This document shows positions 45,870 to 58,571 of a DNA stretch of 64,000 nucleotides, in pieces. The notes beneath the pieces are model-generated. The model made no database searches. It was not told the DNA's origin and saw only the letters and a program-made list of their open reading frames with translations. The translations under genes were made by a program, and so were the position numbers. The stretch comes from Zymoseptoria tritici IPO323 (taxonomy: Eukaryota; Ascomycota; Dothideomycetes; Mycosphaerellales; Mycosphaerellaceae), in the NCBI RefSeq assembly GCF_000219625.1, contig NC_018217.1:3348001-3412000 (forward strand). The letters run 5' to 3'. Each line of letters opens with the position of its first letter. The first letter of the stretch is position 1.

Positions 45870-48800
45870 TCAAGACAGGTCGTCCTCGCCAATCCCACTC
45901 TGTTCGCACATGTCCTTGAAGATTCCTTCTTGCGCCCACAGCTCTCTCGGACTGCCCATTTCCGCCACTTGCCCGGCCTCCATGACACACACCCGATCGT
46001 ACTTGATCACCGTCTTCAACCTATGCGCAATGAACAACAAGGTGCGGCCGGCGAAGCTAGAGCGGATCGTCTCCTGAATCAAAGTATCCAATTCCAGATC
46101 GATCGAAGACGTGGCCTCGTCGCAAATCACGACCTGAGAGTTGTGGACCAGTGCTCGAGCTAGTGCAAGTAGTTGTCTCTGTCCGAGGGAGAAATTGAGG
46201 CCATCTTCTGCCACGTGCGAATCAAGGTGGATGCCGCGACGGCCAGGACATTCTGGCGTGAATGCCACTTCTGATCCTGCCATGAAACGGACTCGTCGAA
46301 GAGCGGACCAGAGATGGAGGTCTTCATATGCATTGAAGGGATCGAGATTACTTCTCACGGTGCCCTGGAATAGTGCGGGATCCTGTGGCACTATGGACAG
46401 TCGCGAGCGGAGCTCTCGGACGGCCACCTGGGAAATATCGACATCATCGATGGTGATGCTACCGCTGTCCAGCTCCGTCAAGCGAAAGAGGACATTGGCA
46501 ATCGAGGATTTACCGGCTCCGGTGCGGCCGATGATGGCGATCCGCTCTCCACTTGCTATGGTCATGTTCAGTCCCTTCAATGCGGGCGGTAGATTTTCTC
46601 GGTATCGCATCTCCACATTCTTGAAGACAATGCTACCGCGCTCGGGCCAAGCAGGAGGCGGCGATTTCTGGCTATCCGTTTCGGGCTCCTGTGCGAGTCT
46701 CGTGCCATAAAATATGAGACGCTCGGTGGAGTTCATGGTGTTCTCAACCTCGGCCATCTGTCTGACGAGCAATTGCACCATTTGTACGATGGAGAGCATG
46801 TATGAGAAGACCAGGCCGGAAATGCTGGGGTTGATCGAGAACCTGAGAGTCACGAGTAGGATCCCGGTGGTCAGGACTAACAAATTCGAGACAACGTCCA
46901 GTCTCGTGTTGAGCCATCTCTGGTTGGCAAATGTCAAGTAGTAAGCGGAGTTTAGATCATCGATGGCTCCTCGCAGCACCTGTGTGAATTGATGCTGAAG
47001 GCCGTATGCACGAATGCTCGGAATCCCGGTGAGAGCCTCGCTGAATCGAGCGAACATCCTTGACCTGAGATTTGCCTCATGGCGTTTGATCTCTCGCGCC
47101 GAGGATCTGTAGTAGGCTGCTGCGAGAAGAAACAGTAGCAGCATGGGTCCGAGAGCGATGCCGGAGTAGTGAAAGAAGACCACGAATAGGACAAACACGC
47201 TTGTGATCATTGCGAGCGTGAACATGTATTGTCTCAGCGCGTCCGTAAGGGTGTTGTCCAACACATCAACGTCTTTTGAAAAGCGATTTGTGATTCGCCC
47301 CAAGGGTGTGGTGTCGAAGAAGGAAGCCGGCGCTCGCAGAGTCCTTGCCATGGCATCATCGAACAGTCTTCGGCTTGACCGTGTTCCCAAGATTGAGAGT
47401 GACCATGAGAAAGTAAAGATGAACAGCAGTTGAAGACAAGCAAGCACGACGTAAACCCCAACATACTGATCTCGAGAGAGGTCGAATCGGTGGGATGTCC
47501 TGAACATTTTCGTAAGAAGTCAGCTGGGATAGGCTTGGGACTGACCCGGTTTAACATACCAGTAGGACAACCACAGCCCGGTCGTGATGTTTGCTCCTTG
47601 CGAGAGCAGCAGCAAGGAGACTGGTAGGATGCAATTCCACATCGACCCTGATGCACGGATGTAATTTCCATACAATGACCATGGTACGCTGCTTACAGCA
47701 CGCTCCTCTTCCTGCATCAGCTGCACGTTTTCGTTGTCGGGCACCTTTCCTGAGACTGGGGGCTCAGCAGCATGCGGCCGGGTGTCATTGTCAACGATAC
47801 GCTCACTCTGCGTCACAGACGTAAGCAGCACCTTGAAAGCATCGTCAGTCTCTACCAAATCGTTGAATGTTCCGGATGCGGTGATGCGGCCTTCCTCCAG
47901 CAAGATGATACGATCACATCGCTCAAGATAATTGAGTTGATGGGTCGCCAGGATTCTGCATCGATCCTTGAGAAGGCCACATATGGCTTCCTCAAAGATG
48001 TGCCGGCCAACATGGGCGTCGACCGCCGAGAGTGGATCGTCCATGATAATGATGTCGCTGTCGGAGTATATCGCTCGGGCCAGGTTCACTCTCTGCTTCT
48101 GACCACCGCTTAGGTTGATACCACGCTCCCCAATCTCGGTCTGATCTCCGGCAGGCAGTGCGTCGAAATCGGCTTGCAGTGCGCAGGCGTGGATGACTCG
48201 GTGATACCACGCCTCGTCCATTGTCTTTCCGAACAAGACATTGTCCTGCAGTGTGGCGTTTTGGATCCATGCATTTTGCGGGCAGAAAGCGCGGGAGCCA
48301 CCCAGACTGATATGCCCAGAGGTTATCCGCATGTCACCAGCGATGCCGGCGAGTAGTGAACTTTTGCCCGATCCAACTTTTCCGATGATGGCTACCAGCT
48401 CAGTGCGACCGATGGAGATATCGATATCGTGAACACCAAATGGCTTCCCTTCTGCACTCGCTCGTTCTTCTCCCATATCCTGCTCAGTCTAGAGGCTGCT
48501 GATTAGCGGGAGCGCTTGTTGTTTTGTGCAGTACATACTTCAGGTTGTTCTGCTCGTGCTTTCAGCGATGCTGTGGCCTCCCATACGAGATTAGCTGCAC
48601 GAGTCTCGACAGCGTATGGTAGCTGGCAGTCCGTGACAATAGCAGCCACATGCTCCTCTGCCATCAGGAAGCTTTGAATACGACCAATAGATGACCATGC
48701 ATCTATGAAGTGTAAGTCATTGCATATCGTAAATGAGACAGGCATGACCCACCAGCGACTTGTCCAATGACGACGGGCAAAAGGTTGAAAGGCAAACGAA

Positions 48801-50338
48801 GAGCGTTGAATAGCGCAAGTGAGGAGAACACACGTGCTGCCGTCAGATTGTGCCCTGACAGAGAGTATGTGATGAATGACAGCATCGCCGCAAAGACGGG
48901 CATTGAGTACGAGAACGCATTGATGCCGTTTCTTGTGGTCAGGAGGCCCTGCATCATCGATGTCTCCTGCCGCCGAATGTCCATCAGCTCTTTCAAAAAC
49001 GCTCCTTCCCATGCGTAATACTTCACAAATCGGATAGAGCTCAGTATCTCTTGGGTCAACGACATTCGTTTGTCCGTGACGCGATTGATTGCCTTCCTTC
49101 GTTTGCCGAGAGATTTGATGACCATCACTAAAATTGGTAGTCCCAGGAACATCAGACTAAAGCCCGACAGTGCAGAGTATGTCAAGTTCGAGAGCAAAAT
49201 GGCCAGCGTGAGCAAAATCGTGAAAGGCGAGGTCCAGACAAGATGAAACATGCCGCAGGCTTGGTCGACCCTGGAGGTGTCATTCGCCATGAGAGTCATG
49301 ATCCTCCCATTGGACCACGGCTGCTTCTCACTTGCCAACACTGTGTCGTTGTTCGAGGCATTCTCGTTGTTCGAGGCATTCTCGGATCCATTTGCCGAGT
49401 CGGTGGGGCTTGGCGTGTAGGTCTGCTTGTGAAATAATTCTTCAGCGTGATCTTTTCTTGCATCTCCGGCTGCATGTCGATTGCTCATCTTGGAAGCCGC
49501 GCGTGCTCCTTCCTCGCTACTACCCTGGGCTTTGGCTCGGCTCGACAGTCGCAGGGACTTCTCAAAGATAGCCATGATCAGCACAGCGCGAGCCTGTCCG
49601 CCAACCAGGAAACCGTGGTACATGAACTGATTGGTTCCAACGCTCTGTATGAGCTGAAGTCCCATGATTGCAAAGACCAGTCCCAGGCCTCTCCCGACGG
49701 ATGGACCGGGCGGAGCGCCTGACGGAATGGACGCATCCTCCTGGGCAGCTTTAGCGGCATAGGCGTCCTGGGCGAATTGGATGAGGTAGCGTAATGTGAA
49801 AGGAGACATAACCTGACAGATGGAGGCAATGAGCAGGCACATCCCTCCGATCCAGAACTCCTTTGCGAAGCTGGCATGCAGCGCCCAGAGCAAGGGCATG
49901 GTCACATCTTGGGCCGTATTACGTTCCATGTGAGCGTCAAACCTCTCGATCATGACTTCGATTCCACGATCCGGATTGACCAGCCAGATATCGTCCAGCT
50001 CAAGAGGCCGCCGATAGCCCGTGCTTAATGTCAGACTTAGCTTGAAGGCCAGCTCGATGGCAAGGAACTTTCATATAGACTCACCGCATCATCGGCGACA
50101 TCCACTGAAAGGTCAGTCTGCTGAAAAAGCTTGCTGTATGCTCGGGACAGGGAGTTCTGGCCTCGGGGACAGGAAGCACCCGTAGCCAGTGGCGCGGATC
50201 GTATCTGGTGAGCCATCTTGCTATGACATGTTTCTCTTTGATGGTGTGCCGAGCCTGCGAAGACGATGTAAATCTGCCCGACGAAGATGCGGACCCGGCA
50301 TCCGTCACATATTCCACCTTATCGCTCATGATCGCCAT
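45870..50338 (-). CDS. ABC transporter, ABCC/MRP type (Yor1-like)
   Basis: Five exons (minus): 50338-50085, 50023-48753, 48702-48539, 48488-47560 and 47499-45870; 1,415 aa, all phases consistent. It is a full-size exporter with TMD1 (residues about 110-530; IRFVKYYAWEGAFLKEL), NBD1 (Walker A GKVGSGKSS, signature LSGGQKQR, Walker B IIIMDDPLSA), TMD2 (from SLYGNYIRASGSMW, exon join LSYWTSHRFDL) and NBD2 (GRTGAGKSS, FSLGQRQL, VVICDEATSS, switch His in LLFIAHRLKTV). The N-terminal tail is short, without an extra membrane domain, as in yeast Yor1. An Asn/Ser-rich insertion (SENASNNENASNNDT) sits in the TMD1 cytosolic loop. It exports organic anions, drugs or metabolites at the plasma membrane. The divergent citrate-synthase neighbour suggests its cargo may be a related product; this is inference. 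Confidence 0.92.
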
Positions 50339-51161
50339 ATCGATGGGATGCAGCAGCAAAGTTGAAAAGCTCGCGAGGAGATGAGTGATTCCTACCTTCG
50401 ACCAGCAGCGAGCATTATTTCTTTCCTACGAGCGAGGAGATGTCGAATGCCATGCTTGGCCTTCCTCTCCGCCCGCGTGGCGATGGCGGATGTCATCGCG
50501 TGCAGCAGCTCCTCTTTCGCGACGCAGCAAGTCCGTCCGTACACAGACCTGCAAGTGAGATGAGCATGGAGAAGTTGGCAATGGAGTGCAAAGGATGGAG
50601 ACACGGTCGGAGTAAAAGGCGAAAGCCGTATCGAGCGCACGTGATGTACGCTAAACTTGTCCACGTATCCACACGTCGCTTGAGCTGGTATTCGACAGCA
50701 CCACCAGAGGCATGGAAGGCTTCCTACGGTCTCCTCTAGAACAACAAAAGGACTATTTCTGGCTTCTTGTTACGCCACACAGTATCACACCGGTTCATCA
50801 GGCTCAGCACAGGTCGCAGGATCAGCCTCGCGAGACATCGGGCGGCCGGGCTCCTCCGAATGTCCTTTGCACTGCCGCAGTAATGAGGTGCCATTGCCGT
50901 GTTCACTGCTCGTCGCTAAATCCCAGCGGCGATGGTTGGGATGTGCCAACGGAATCAGCAAGTCTCGGCTCCACAGGCAACAGACGATGCAGGAGCGGTA
51001 CTCCAGCGGACACTGGCTCAGCACAACGCTCGAAAGGACAATCATGTCGACGGACGGCCGCTGGATTTGCGGCGGGCCCAAAGTGGACGTGATACTTTGC
51101 TCTACATATTTCAGGTTTGGACGGACGCCTGCATTGCATGGAAAAATAGCACCGAAACAAC
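50339..51161. promoter_or_regulatory. Divergent promoter of ABC transporter and citrate-synthase gene
   Basis: An 823-bp shared upstream region. It contains CGG-N6-CCG (50847-50858), a GTCCGTCCGT element (about 50531-50540) and the inverse CGGACGG (about 51050-51057). These are compatible with Zn2Cys6 binding but short enough to occur by chance. No gene is supported inside; a 196-aa plus ORF (50867-51457) overlaps the enzyme in another frame. Confidence 0.4.
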
Positions 51162-52874
51162 ATGGCACGCCAACCAGAGTCAACAGTCTTGAAGACATGG
51201 CGCGCGGTCGCAGGTCTTTCGACATCGGTTCAGAGATGGAAGAAACGCTTGGACAAGTCTTTGGCCATGGCTGCACTGGCACTCTTTCGAGCAACTGGAG
51301 CCACGTCTCTTGGAGCCTCTTCAGGAACATTGTCGGTGACGGACAACCGCACGAATCGAAGGTACACCATTCCGATTATGCACAACTCAGTCAGGGCAAC
51401 CGACTTCCGTCAGATCGCTGCTGCTGGCAGAGGCGCGGATCCAGTCGATCAAGGTAAGCGTATCATGATCTTTGTCACATCACGTCCCATGAGAATTTGA
51501 GCTAAACAAATCGATTTTAGTCGAATCTGGCCTGCGCATCATCGATCGTGGTTTCCTCAATACGGCATGCATGGAGTCCAACATCACCCTGATCGATGGT
51601 CAACGAGCCTACATTCAGTACCGAGATCATTCTATTGAGCACCTCTTCGACAACAATGATTACGAGGAAGTGGTAAGTCTAAGCCTGAATCAGCCTAGCC
51701 TGTTCATTGCCTGATGAAGTACTCAGGTTCACCTTCTTATCTGGGGACACCTTCCATCAACTCAAGAAAAGACGAAACTCCGAAAAGCGTTTGCCGCCGC
51801 TGCCACGCCACCGCGTCCAGTCGTGGAGGTTGTGCAAGCGTTTCCCAGAGATGCTCTAACCGGCACGATCCTTCTGGCTGGCCTTGCCGCATGGGCTGCT
51901 TGCGATCCTGGAACGCAATCTGTGCACCAGGAGAATCGACCCAAGTACCTCGGCAACATCGCTGAAGTCGATGCTGCCATCATTCGCACTACTCAAGCCA
52001 TGGCTACCACCATTGCATTGGCATACTGTCACAAACGTGGCAAACCATTCACTCAACCTGAGCGCGAAGGTACATTCATCGGAAACGTTCTCACCATGAT
52101 GGGTTTCACCGACAACATGGGAAAGCCAATAGCGGAGATAGAGGCCACTTTCGCACGTCTATGGATCCTTTACGCCGACCACGAAATGACCAATTCCACT
52201 GCTGCCTTTCTTCACGCTGCTTCCACGCTCAGCGATCCGCTTTCCTGCGCCGTCAGCGGTATTGTGTCGGCATATGGTCCTCTCCACGGCGGAGCGATCG
52301 ATCAGGCTTATAAGGGCTTCCAGACAATTGGCACGCCGGAGAATGTGCCTATCCTGATCGCCGACGTTAAGGCGAAGAAACAACGTCTCTTCGGATATGG
52401 TCATCGCATTTACAAGAAGACCGACCCTCGCGCAAAGCTAATTCGTTCCATGATCGATGAGCATATGCCAAAGGTTAAGGATAACCCCTTGCTCCGTGTC
52501 GCCCTGGAGGTGGATCGCGTTGCAAACGAGGATGACTACTTCACATCTCGCAACCTGAAGGCGAATGCTGATCTTTATGGATGTTTCCTGTACACCGCCT
52601 TGGGTGAGCTTGTTTCATCCATTGATGACATTTTGACGATTCTGACTCATATCTCCAGGTTTTGAAACCGACATAATCGTTGCACTGGCTTCACTGTCTC
52701 GCACGCCCGGTGTCATGGCTCATTGGCGCGAAAGCATGAGTACGTTAGTCGTGTCTTGCCGTTCTACTGCGCTGACTTACTTCACCAGGCCAAACTCCTC
52801 TGCTCTGGCGACCGCTCCAGGTTTTCACCGGCTCAATTGCATCCGCGGCGCGCAGCGACGTCAAAGCTCTGTGA
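51162..52874 (+). CDS. Citrate-synthase-family enzyme
   Basis: Five exons: 51162-51453, 51521-51672, 51727-52603, 52659-52739 and 52789-52874; 495 aa. It condenses an acyl-CoA with oxaloacetate or a related 2-oxo acid. The opening block SVTDNRTNRRYTIPIMHNSV is followed by DFRQIAAAG and, after intron 1, VESGLRIIDRGFLNTACMES. The catalytic set is present: His in YADHEMTNST, His in YGPLHGGAID, GYGHRIYKKTDPRAK, and Asp in NADLYGCFLY. The end reads PGVMAHWRESMS then QTPLLWRPLQVFTG. No clear mitochondrial or C-terminal SKL-type peroxisomal signal is seen. It may be a secondary citrate or alkylcitrate synthase of a metabolite pathway, as in fungal alkylcitrate clusters, instead of the Krebs-cycle enzyme. 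Its place between an exporter and a Zn2Cys6 gene supports that, but acyl specificity cannot be read from sequence. Confidence 0.88.
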
Positions 52875-53961
52875 AAGGAGTGGCTCTATACATGGTCCAG
52901 TTCGCGAGAGGTACCCCGAGTTGACGGCTTGGACATCAAGATAATCTAGCTCATTTCATCAGAGATTGCCAGCCAATCAACATTCACCTTTCGGATTATT
53001 CACTCTTGACTGGCCGCGACTGCCTCGATTGACTTCAGACTGCACAGCACTCGAGCGCTTCCAGGTGCTAAGCGGACCTTGTAAGGCAAGGGCATCTGCA
53101 GGATCGTCGAATTGTCGTGTCCTCGCACACAGTCTGTAGATCCGAAGTCGGGTCTGCAGGCATAGCAATCCGGTTCGCCAAGTTTAGATCTGAACTTGGC
53201 TCAATTCTGTTACACTCTCCGAAGACAGGGTCCACGTTTGAGATCCTCGATCCTGCATTACAACTTGCGCAAGGCTGACAGCCTGACGGGCGCGCTTGCC
53301 AGGTTCGACATCCTTCACTCGCGCAATGCAGGCCAAGCGGCAGCCCTGATGGACACAGCTTGAGGAAATGCTTCGAGAAGGATGAGGATCTCAGATCGCT
53401 GCAGAATCAGACCAGCCACAGTGGCACAACGCTCTCGGTTCATTGCAATTACCACATCGAGACGGTCGGAAGTCAGACTAGCATGTATTTCCGATTGCAC
53501 TGCTTATCGAGGAGGCATTGCACGAGCTAGAGAGCTGACCGGTGTAGTGCCAAATTCGATCAGAGAAAAGCGAAGGGGTCATTCAGATGCAAGAATCCCA
53601 GACAAAATGGGGTCCCGACCTCCACTCCGGCTGATTGCTGGGCAATATCCTTGTCTGGCGCCGTGACGCCTTCGATCGTCCCGAGATGCCATTGCATTCC
53701 ATTGGACCGGCTGTCGAGATCCTGTCTCCCTGGGTCTTTTCATCCCGCTCTTCGTCTGAACAAGGCACTCGCCCGGACTAAATCGGCCGCTTCGGCTGCA
53801 TCCAGACTTCGCGACGTGTAGGATGTGAGAGAAGACTTGCATAATTCGGCTGGAGTGGCTTGGGCATTGCTTGCGTTATTGGCGCGGATCCTCCTCAGAC
53901 CGCGCCGCAATCCCGTTATAAGGTGACAAACACCGTTTCTTCTGCGTCGTGCAACCTCTAG
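52875..53961. other. Intergenic region
   Basis: About 1.1 kb without a supported gene. ORFs under 95 aa on both strands, no domain. The right part is the promoter of the Zn2Cys6 gene at 53962. Confidence 0.5.
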
Positions 53962-56235
53962 ATGGCCGGCGTTCAGAAGGCTCGCGGTGAGGGTGCCTCA
54001 TCCCCTTCGCTACTTCGTACATGCCATAATTGTCATCAGGCCAAGATCAAATGTGACCGCAAATCGGAGACCGGCCCTTGCACCCGGTAAACATTGAAGC
54101 TACCACGTGGTAGGTCATTCTAGCGAATGCTGACCTGCAAACAGCTGCGAACGACTCGACAGACAATGCCGCTTCACGCCGGCTCGACGGCGGCCGAACA
54201 ACCCTCGTCGGGATTCGTATGTTTCGAGCCACCCCATCTTAGAAGGACCCACTGACTCGATGTCAGGCGTATAGAGGCCTTGGAGAACCAGGTTCAACAG
54301 TTGCTGGGAGGCGGCGGCTTACTCACGGTACCACCATACATTGATCGGCAACAGTCTGTTTCCTTCTGACCGATTGCTGCAGGATAGGAGCGCCAGCAGC
54401 AGCGACCGCATTACTCCTGATGCTGGTCTCTCCGTCAGAAGTCGACCGTGCACACCTCTCCTTCCAAGCCCATCGCAAGACCCAGGCGGCGCGGCCGGGC
54501 ACTCAGAAAAGCCATCAACTGCGATCACCACGCCGGTAGCACCTCCGGCGGACGTCGATCCCATCGCAAGGCAGATGCTGTCCGCAGAGAGCGCCGAGAC
54601 CCTCCTAGAACGGTTCAAGACCGCACTCACACCTCACTTTCCTTTTGTCATTGTACCGCCTCATGTCTCGTTGGAGGCGATGCGACAGGAAAAGCCATTT
54701 CTCCTACTGTCAATCCTCGCTGCGGCATCATACGAGGATGTTGCTCTTCAGCGACGGCTCGGGCGGCAAGTTCAGCATTGCATCGCTGGGAAGCTGATTT
54801 ACGGCGACACAATCTCTCTCGAGGCACTTCAAGGACTCTTGGTGCATCTTGCGTGGTCAGTATTGCAACCGATTGCAAATAAGCATTGGCTGATTTCCGT
54901 TGCGAAGGTCTCAGTATCATCCTCGGCCGCGCCGATATACGCAATTTCTTCAGCTGGCTATTGGCATCATAGTCGATTTGCGACTCGATCGAAAGCCTGA
55001 CTCTCGGCCCTGGAAGACCCGCATCGACCTCACCAAGGTCACTGAGCCCAAAGAGTTTCTGAATCTCGACGAACAGAGAGCGGTAGCTGGCTGCTTCTAT
55101 TTGTGCTCGACTGTGTCCACATTGCTTCAAAAGCTGTGTACCTTTCCGTGTATGTCATGCTCAACACAGCATAAACCTATATACCAGCTAACGATCTCTT
55201 CCTTCGCAAAGGGTCGCTCCACATTGAAGAGTGTTGCCAGTCGCTACAGCAACAGAAACAATATCCGACAGTAAGTACGCAGGCTCGATGTGTGCGATGC
55301 TGGTGGCTGCTGATAATCAAAAGGACAAGTACATACCTTATATTATCGAACTACAGAATCTCGTGGAGAAGGCCGACGCATCGAATTTGACTAGCTGCCC
55401 GACCTCCAGGTCTGCACATGTGGCTCAGCTGCGTGTTCGACTTGAAACGATCAAAGACTCCTTGCCATTCACCTTGACGGAGTCTCCGATGTTGATGACT
55501 CACTGGAACACGGCGATGGTGTATCTCTGCCACACGGATGTGTGCACCGAGTCTGCTCTCAACGCTCTGCCCACGGGAGAGACGTGGCCACACTGGCGGG
55601 TCGAAGCACTTGGTACAGGACTCATCGCTGCCAAGTCGACACTTTCTTTCTTCTTGTCACTACCCCTTGGGTGTGAGATGTACTTCAACAATTCGGAATG
55701 GATTCAGCTCGGATTCGTCATGACATACTCCGCCCGACTGGCAACTCTATCAAGTCAGACCTCCATTCACCAAGAAACGCTTCACCTGCGCCGGTTTTTG
55801 GGCATGTCTGACATGCTCAAAGATGTTGCAAGCCGCTTGAGATCGCTCAGTTCATCAAGAATGGACGATGACGGTGACAGTGATGTTTTCAACCACTATC
55901 AGCAGCGCGTGGAGCGATTGCAGGCTTGGTTTGACACGCAGTCAGATCGAGTACCTGCGGTTACCGTGCAACCTAGCCCTTTGGCCGCTCACACAGCGAC
56001 TTTCGGCAACGGCAGAGATAACCTGCACTATCAAGAGTGTATCGGCAACGAACCGCTGCCATGGAACGCGGGACATGAACCAAGATCTCGAGAGATGCCA
56101 GCGATATCCATGGCCGACAGATGGCAAACGCACCGTCCGTTGGATCTGAGCATGGGTGAAGATTGGTTTCCACCTGGCCCTATGGACTTGGCGAACTTCG
56201 GGCAGTACTTCGCCTTTGACTCAGACACCATGTGA
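53962..56235 (+). CDS. Zn2Cys6 transcription factor (cluster-type regulator)
   Basis: Seven exons: 53962-54086, 54145-54216, 54267-54327, 54383-54855, 54908-55149, 55212-55270 and 55324-56235; 647 aa, every junction in phase. The zinc cluster has Cys at 21, 24, 31, 40, 43 and 50 (CHNCHQAKIKC, GPCTRCERLDRQC), split by intron 1. A dimerisation helix follows (RIEALENQVQQLLGGG). The middle region reads RFKTALTPHFPFVIVPP, KPFLLLSILAAASYED, ISLEALQGLLVHLAW joined to SQYHPRPRRYTQFLQLAIGI, then EQRAVAGCFYLCSTVS and joins FPW-SLHIEECCQSLQ and YPT-DKYIPYIIELQ. This is the layout of regulators of secondary-metabolite and efflux genes. It sits between the citrate-synthase and RTA1 genes, so local control is plausible. 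Confidence 0.88.
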
Positions 56236-56903
56236 AGAGAGAAGTGTGCGATAACTACAAACGTTTCTGATCGATGTTCCAGAGCAGGCGCGGTCATCAA
56301 TTTGTACGAGTACGACGAGATAGAGAGAGCCAGCGACGTTGAATGGCATTCAATTCAGTTCTCCACAAATCTGTCCAGTCAACTCCGCAAACGATCTTGA
56401 TAATCTCAGCACCTGGATTGGCAACGCCGCCAGCGCTCGAGAGCAAAGCGATGGAGCCATCCGCCGTGGTCCGTGTGTCAAGGCGGTCATGTCGCAGAAT
56501 TGAAGGTCCGACGGATCCACGGACTTTCGCGCCCATTGACTGCGCCTCATGCAAAACGCAGGTACCCTGCGTTGGTCTACTGGAGCTGCCGACATTTAAG
56601 CGACGCCAGGACCGATCCTGATGGATGTGAATCCTTGCTTGAACAAACAGGATCGACTCGTCTACTCCGTCCGTATCTTGGCACGAAGGAGTGATACGGA
56701 CGGAGCAAGCTCGAAGCCCGTACGGACATGAGCAACGAGAGCACAACCAGAATGACAACAATAATTCCACCTATCTCCATTCCTCCTTGATCACCATCGA
56801 TCAAGCGACTTCATCCATCTTTACGTCCATCGGCACTCTTCACGCATTGCAACCTCGTCGTTCTTGAGGCCTTCTCCCTCGATCGTTCACAACATCTCTC
56901 ATC
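56236..56903. other. Intergenic region with inverted-repeat element
   Basis: Upstream region of the RTA1 gene. It contains the 13-bp inverted repeat listed separately. A 157-aa minus ORF (56770-56297) begins with a hydrophobic stretch but has no recognisable family and is not called. Confidence 0.45.
56665..56705. promoter_or_regulatory. 13-bp perfect inverted repeat, putative operator
   Basis: CTCCGTCCGTATC (56665-56677) and GATACGGACGGAG (56693-56705) are exact complements separated by 15 nt. A further GTACGGAC lies just downstream (about 56717). The site is about 200 bp before the RTA1 start, and its CCG/CGG content suits a Zn2Cys6 dimer. It could alternatively form an RNA hairpin in the leader. 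Confidence 0.5.
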
Positions 56904-58176
56904 ATGGCCAACGCCACTGCAGATCCGAGCGACTATTGTACCATCGACACTTGTCCGTTGACCTTGGCCAACTTTACATACATCCCTTCACTTGCAGGCA
57001 ACGTTACCTACCTCGCCATATTCGCTGCCATTCTCATCCCACATCTCTACCTCGGAATTCGATACAAGACATGGGTCAGTCCTAACCCAACGATGCTGAA
57101 GAAGATCGACGTTTGGACCGTTCGAAAAGGGACCTAACGTTTAGCTGGCAGGGCTACTTCGTCGGCATGGTCGGCGGACTTGCCCTTGAGATCATAGGCT
57201 ACGCCGGCCGGATACAGTTGCACTTCAACCCATTTCCCTTTGACCCCTTCCTGGAGTGAGTAAGCTTGAGTCTCACTTTGCAGACGTGCGCTAACGAGAA
57301 GAGGTATCTCATCTGCTTGACCATCGGTCCCGCATTCTTGGCCGCTGCGATCTACCTGTGCCTTGGTCGCATCGTCGTCGTCTATGGCGAGGGCATCTCG
57401 CGCGTACAAGCGAGAGCGTACAGCATTCTGTTCATCAGCTGCGATTTCCTGTCCCTTGTTCTGCAAGCGGCAGGTGGAGCTCTGGCTGCCACGGCCGATA
57501 CGCGGGCTGAGAACAAGACTGGCGTGAACATCATGGTACGTAGCGACTCATCACTCCCGTCGGCGGGCGGTGGCAGCTCAACAGTCTGACATGCAATAGA
57601 TCGCCGGTCTGTCCACACAGGTTGTCTCTCTGCTGCTGTTCATCATTCTCGGAGCCGAGTTCGCCTGGCGTGTGCGCAAGAATTCGCAACAGCTCGACCC
57701 ACGCTTCGAAAATCTACGCTCTTCGAAGAAGTGGCAGCTCTTCATCATTGGTATGTTCCGCCTCTCTCTCTGCACTCAGTCCACGACAAACATCAGCTGA
57801 CAACGGATCCAGGCCTTGCCGTGGCTACCGTCACCATCTTCATCCGCTGTGTCTTTCGCGTAGCAGAGCTCAACTCCGGCTTCAACGGCGAGCTCTTCAA
57901 CGACGAGGTTGCGTTCATGGTATTGGAAGGGTAAGTGCAACTCCACACTTGGCACAAACCTGCGCTGACTTGATCCATAGCCCGATGATCATCATCGCTT
58001 GTGTGTGTCTAACGGTCTCTCACCCGGGCCTGGTGTTCAAAGACACTCTCGCCGACACGAACTGGAGTTTGCGCCGCAAGAAGACTTTTGACGGCCCTTC
58101 GCAGAACAATGCACATCAGAAGCTTGACTCGATGGAACTCACTCTTGGACCTCGAGACATGAGGTCTTCGCCGTAG
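56904..58176 (+). CDS. RTA1-family membrane protein
   Basis: Six exons: 56904-57074, 57152-57255, 57304-57535, 57600-57750, 57813-57930 and 57981-58176; 323 aa. RTA1-like proteins are seven-pass fungal membrane proteins linked to lipid translocation and resistance to toxic compounds. The N-terminal lumenal segment has N-glycosylation sites and Cys ([20 protein letters not shown]). Family blocks are YLGIRYKTW joined to [40 protein letters not shown] with [38 protein letters not shown] and [20 protein letters not shown] (typical RVxE loop), then [20 protein letters not shown]. The C-terminal tail is cytosolic and charged. A diverged relic of the 3' end occurs at 61400-61550. It may protect the cell from a product of the neighbouring genes; this is inferred. 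Confidence 0.9.
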
Positions 58177-58571
58177 GGTTGCAAGCTGCGGTCTGTGTTC
58201 TGAGAAGTGATGGAGGGTGTCAAGGCGCGAGGTTAAAACTGTGTACAATACAATTTCAACGGTCCTGCACGGCTTTTCACTTCGTTGTGAAGTCAATTTG
58301 CACGGAAGAACAGTGCGATATGCCAATTTGCTTTCATCCATTGATGATGAGCTTCCTCGTTGCTTGCATCGCCGCCCTTGTTCTCGCTGTGTCGTCGAAC
58401 GAACTCACGACTGAGTTACTCTTTCTTTAATTTGAAGCCTGAAGCCGTTACACGCAGCCAGCTTGCCTGTGCTGTACTGTCCACCAATAGTTCTTTGTCC
58501 GAGTATCTGGTACCAATACACAACTTCCAACCACTTCCGCGAACTGGGCCTTGCTCAACTCAGCACGTCAA
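58177..58571. other. Convergent 3' intergenic region
   Basis: Between the RTA1 stop and the stop of the minus-strand sulfotransferase-like gene. Nothing else is recognised. Confidence 0.4.

Noticed and set aside
46141..46710. 189-aa plus ORF within the ABC transporter
   Set aside because: Antisense of the NBD2 coding region.
56297..56770. 157-aa minus ORF with hydrophobic start
   Set aside because: Possible secreted protein, but no family, no splice support, and the plus strand is also open; not enough to call.
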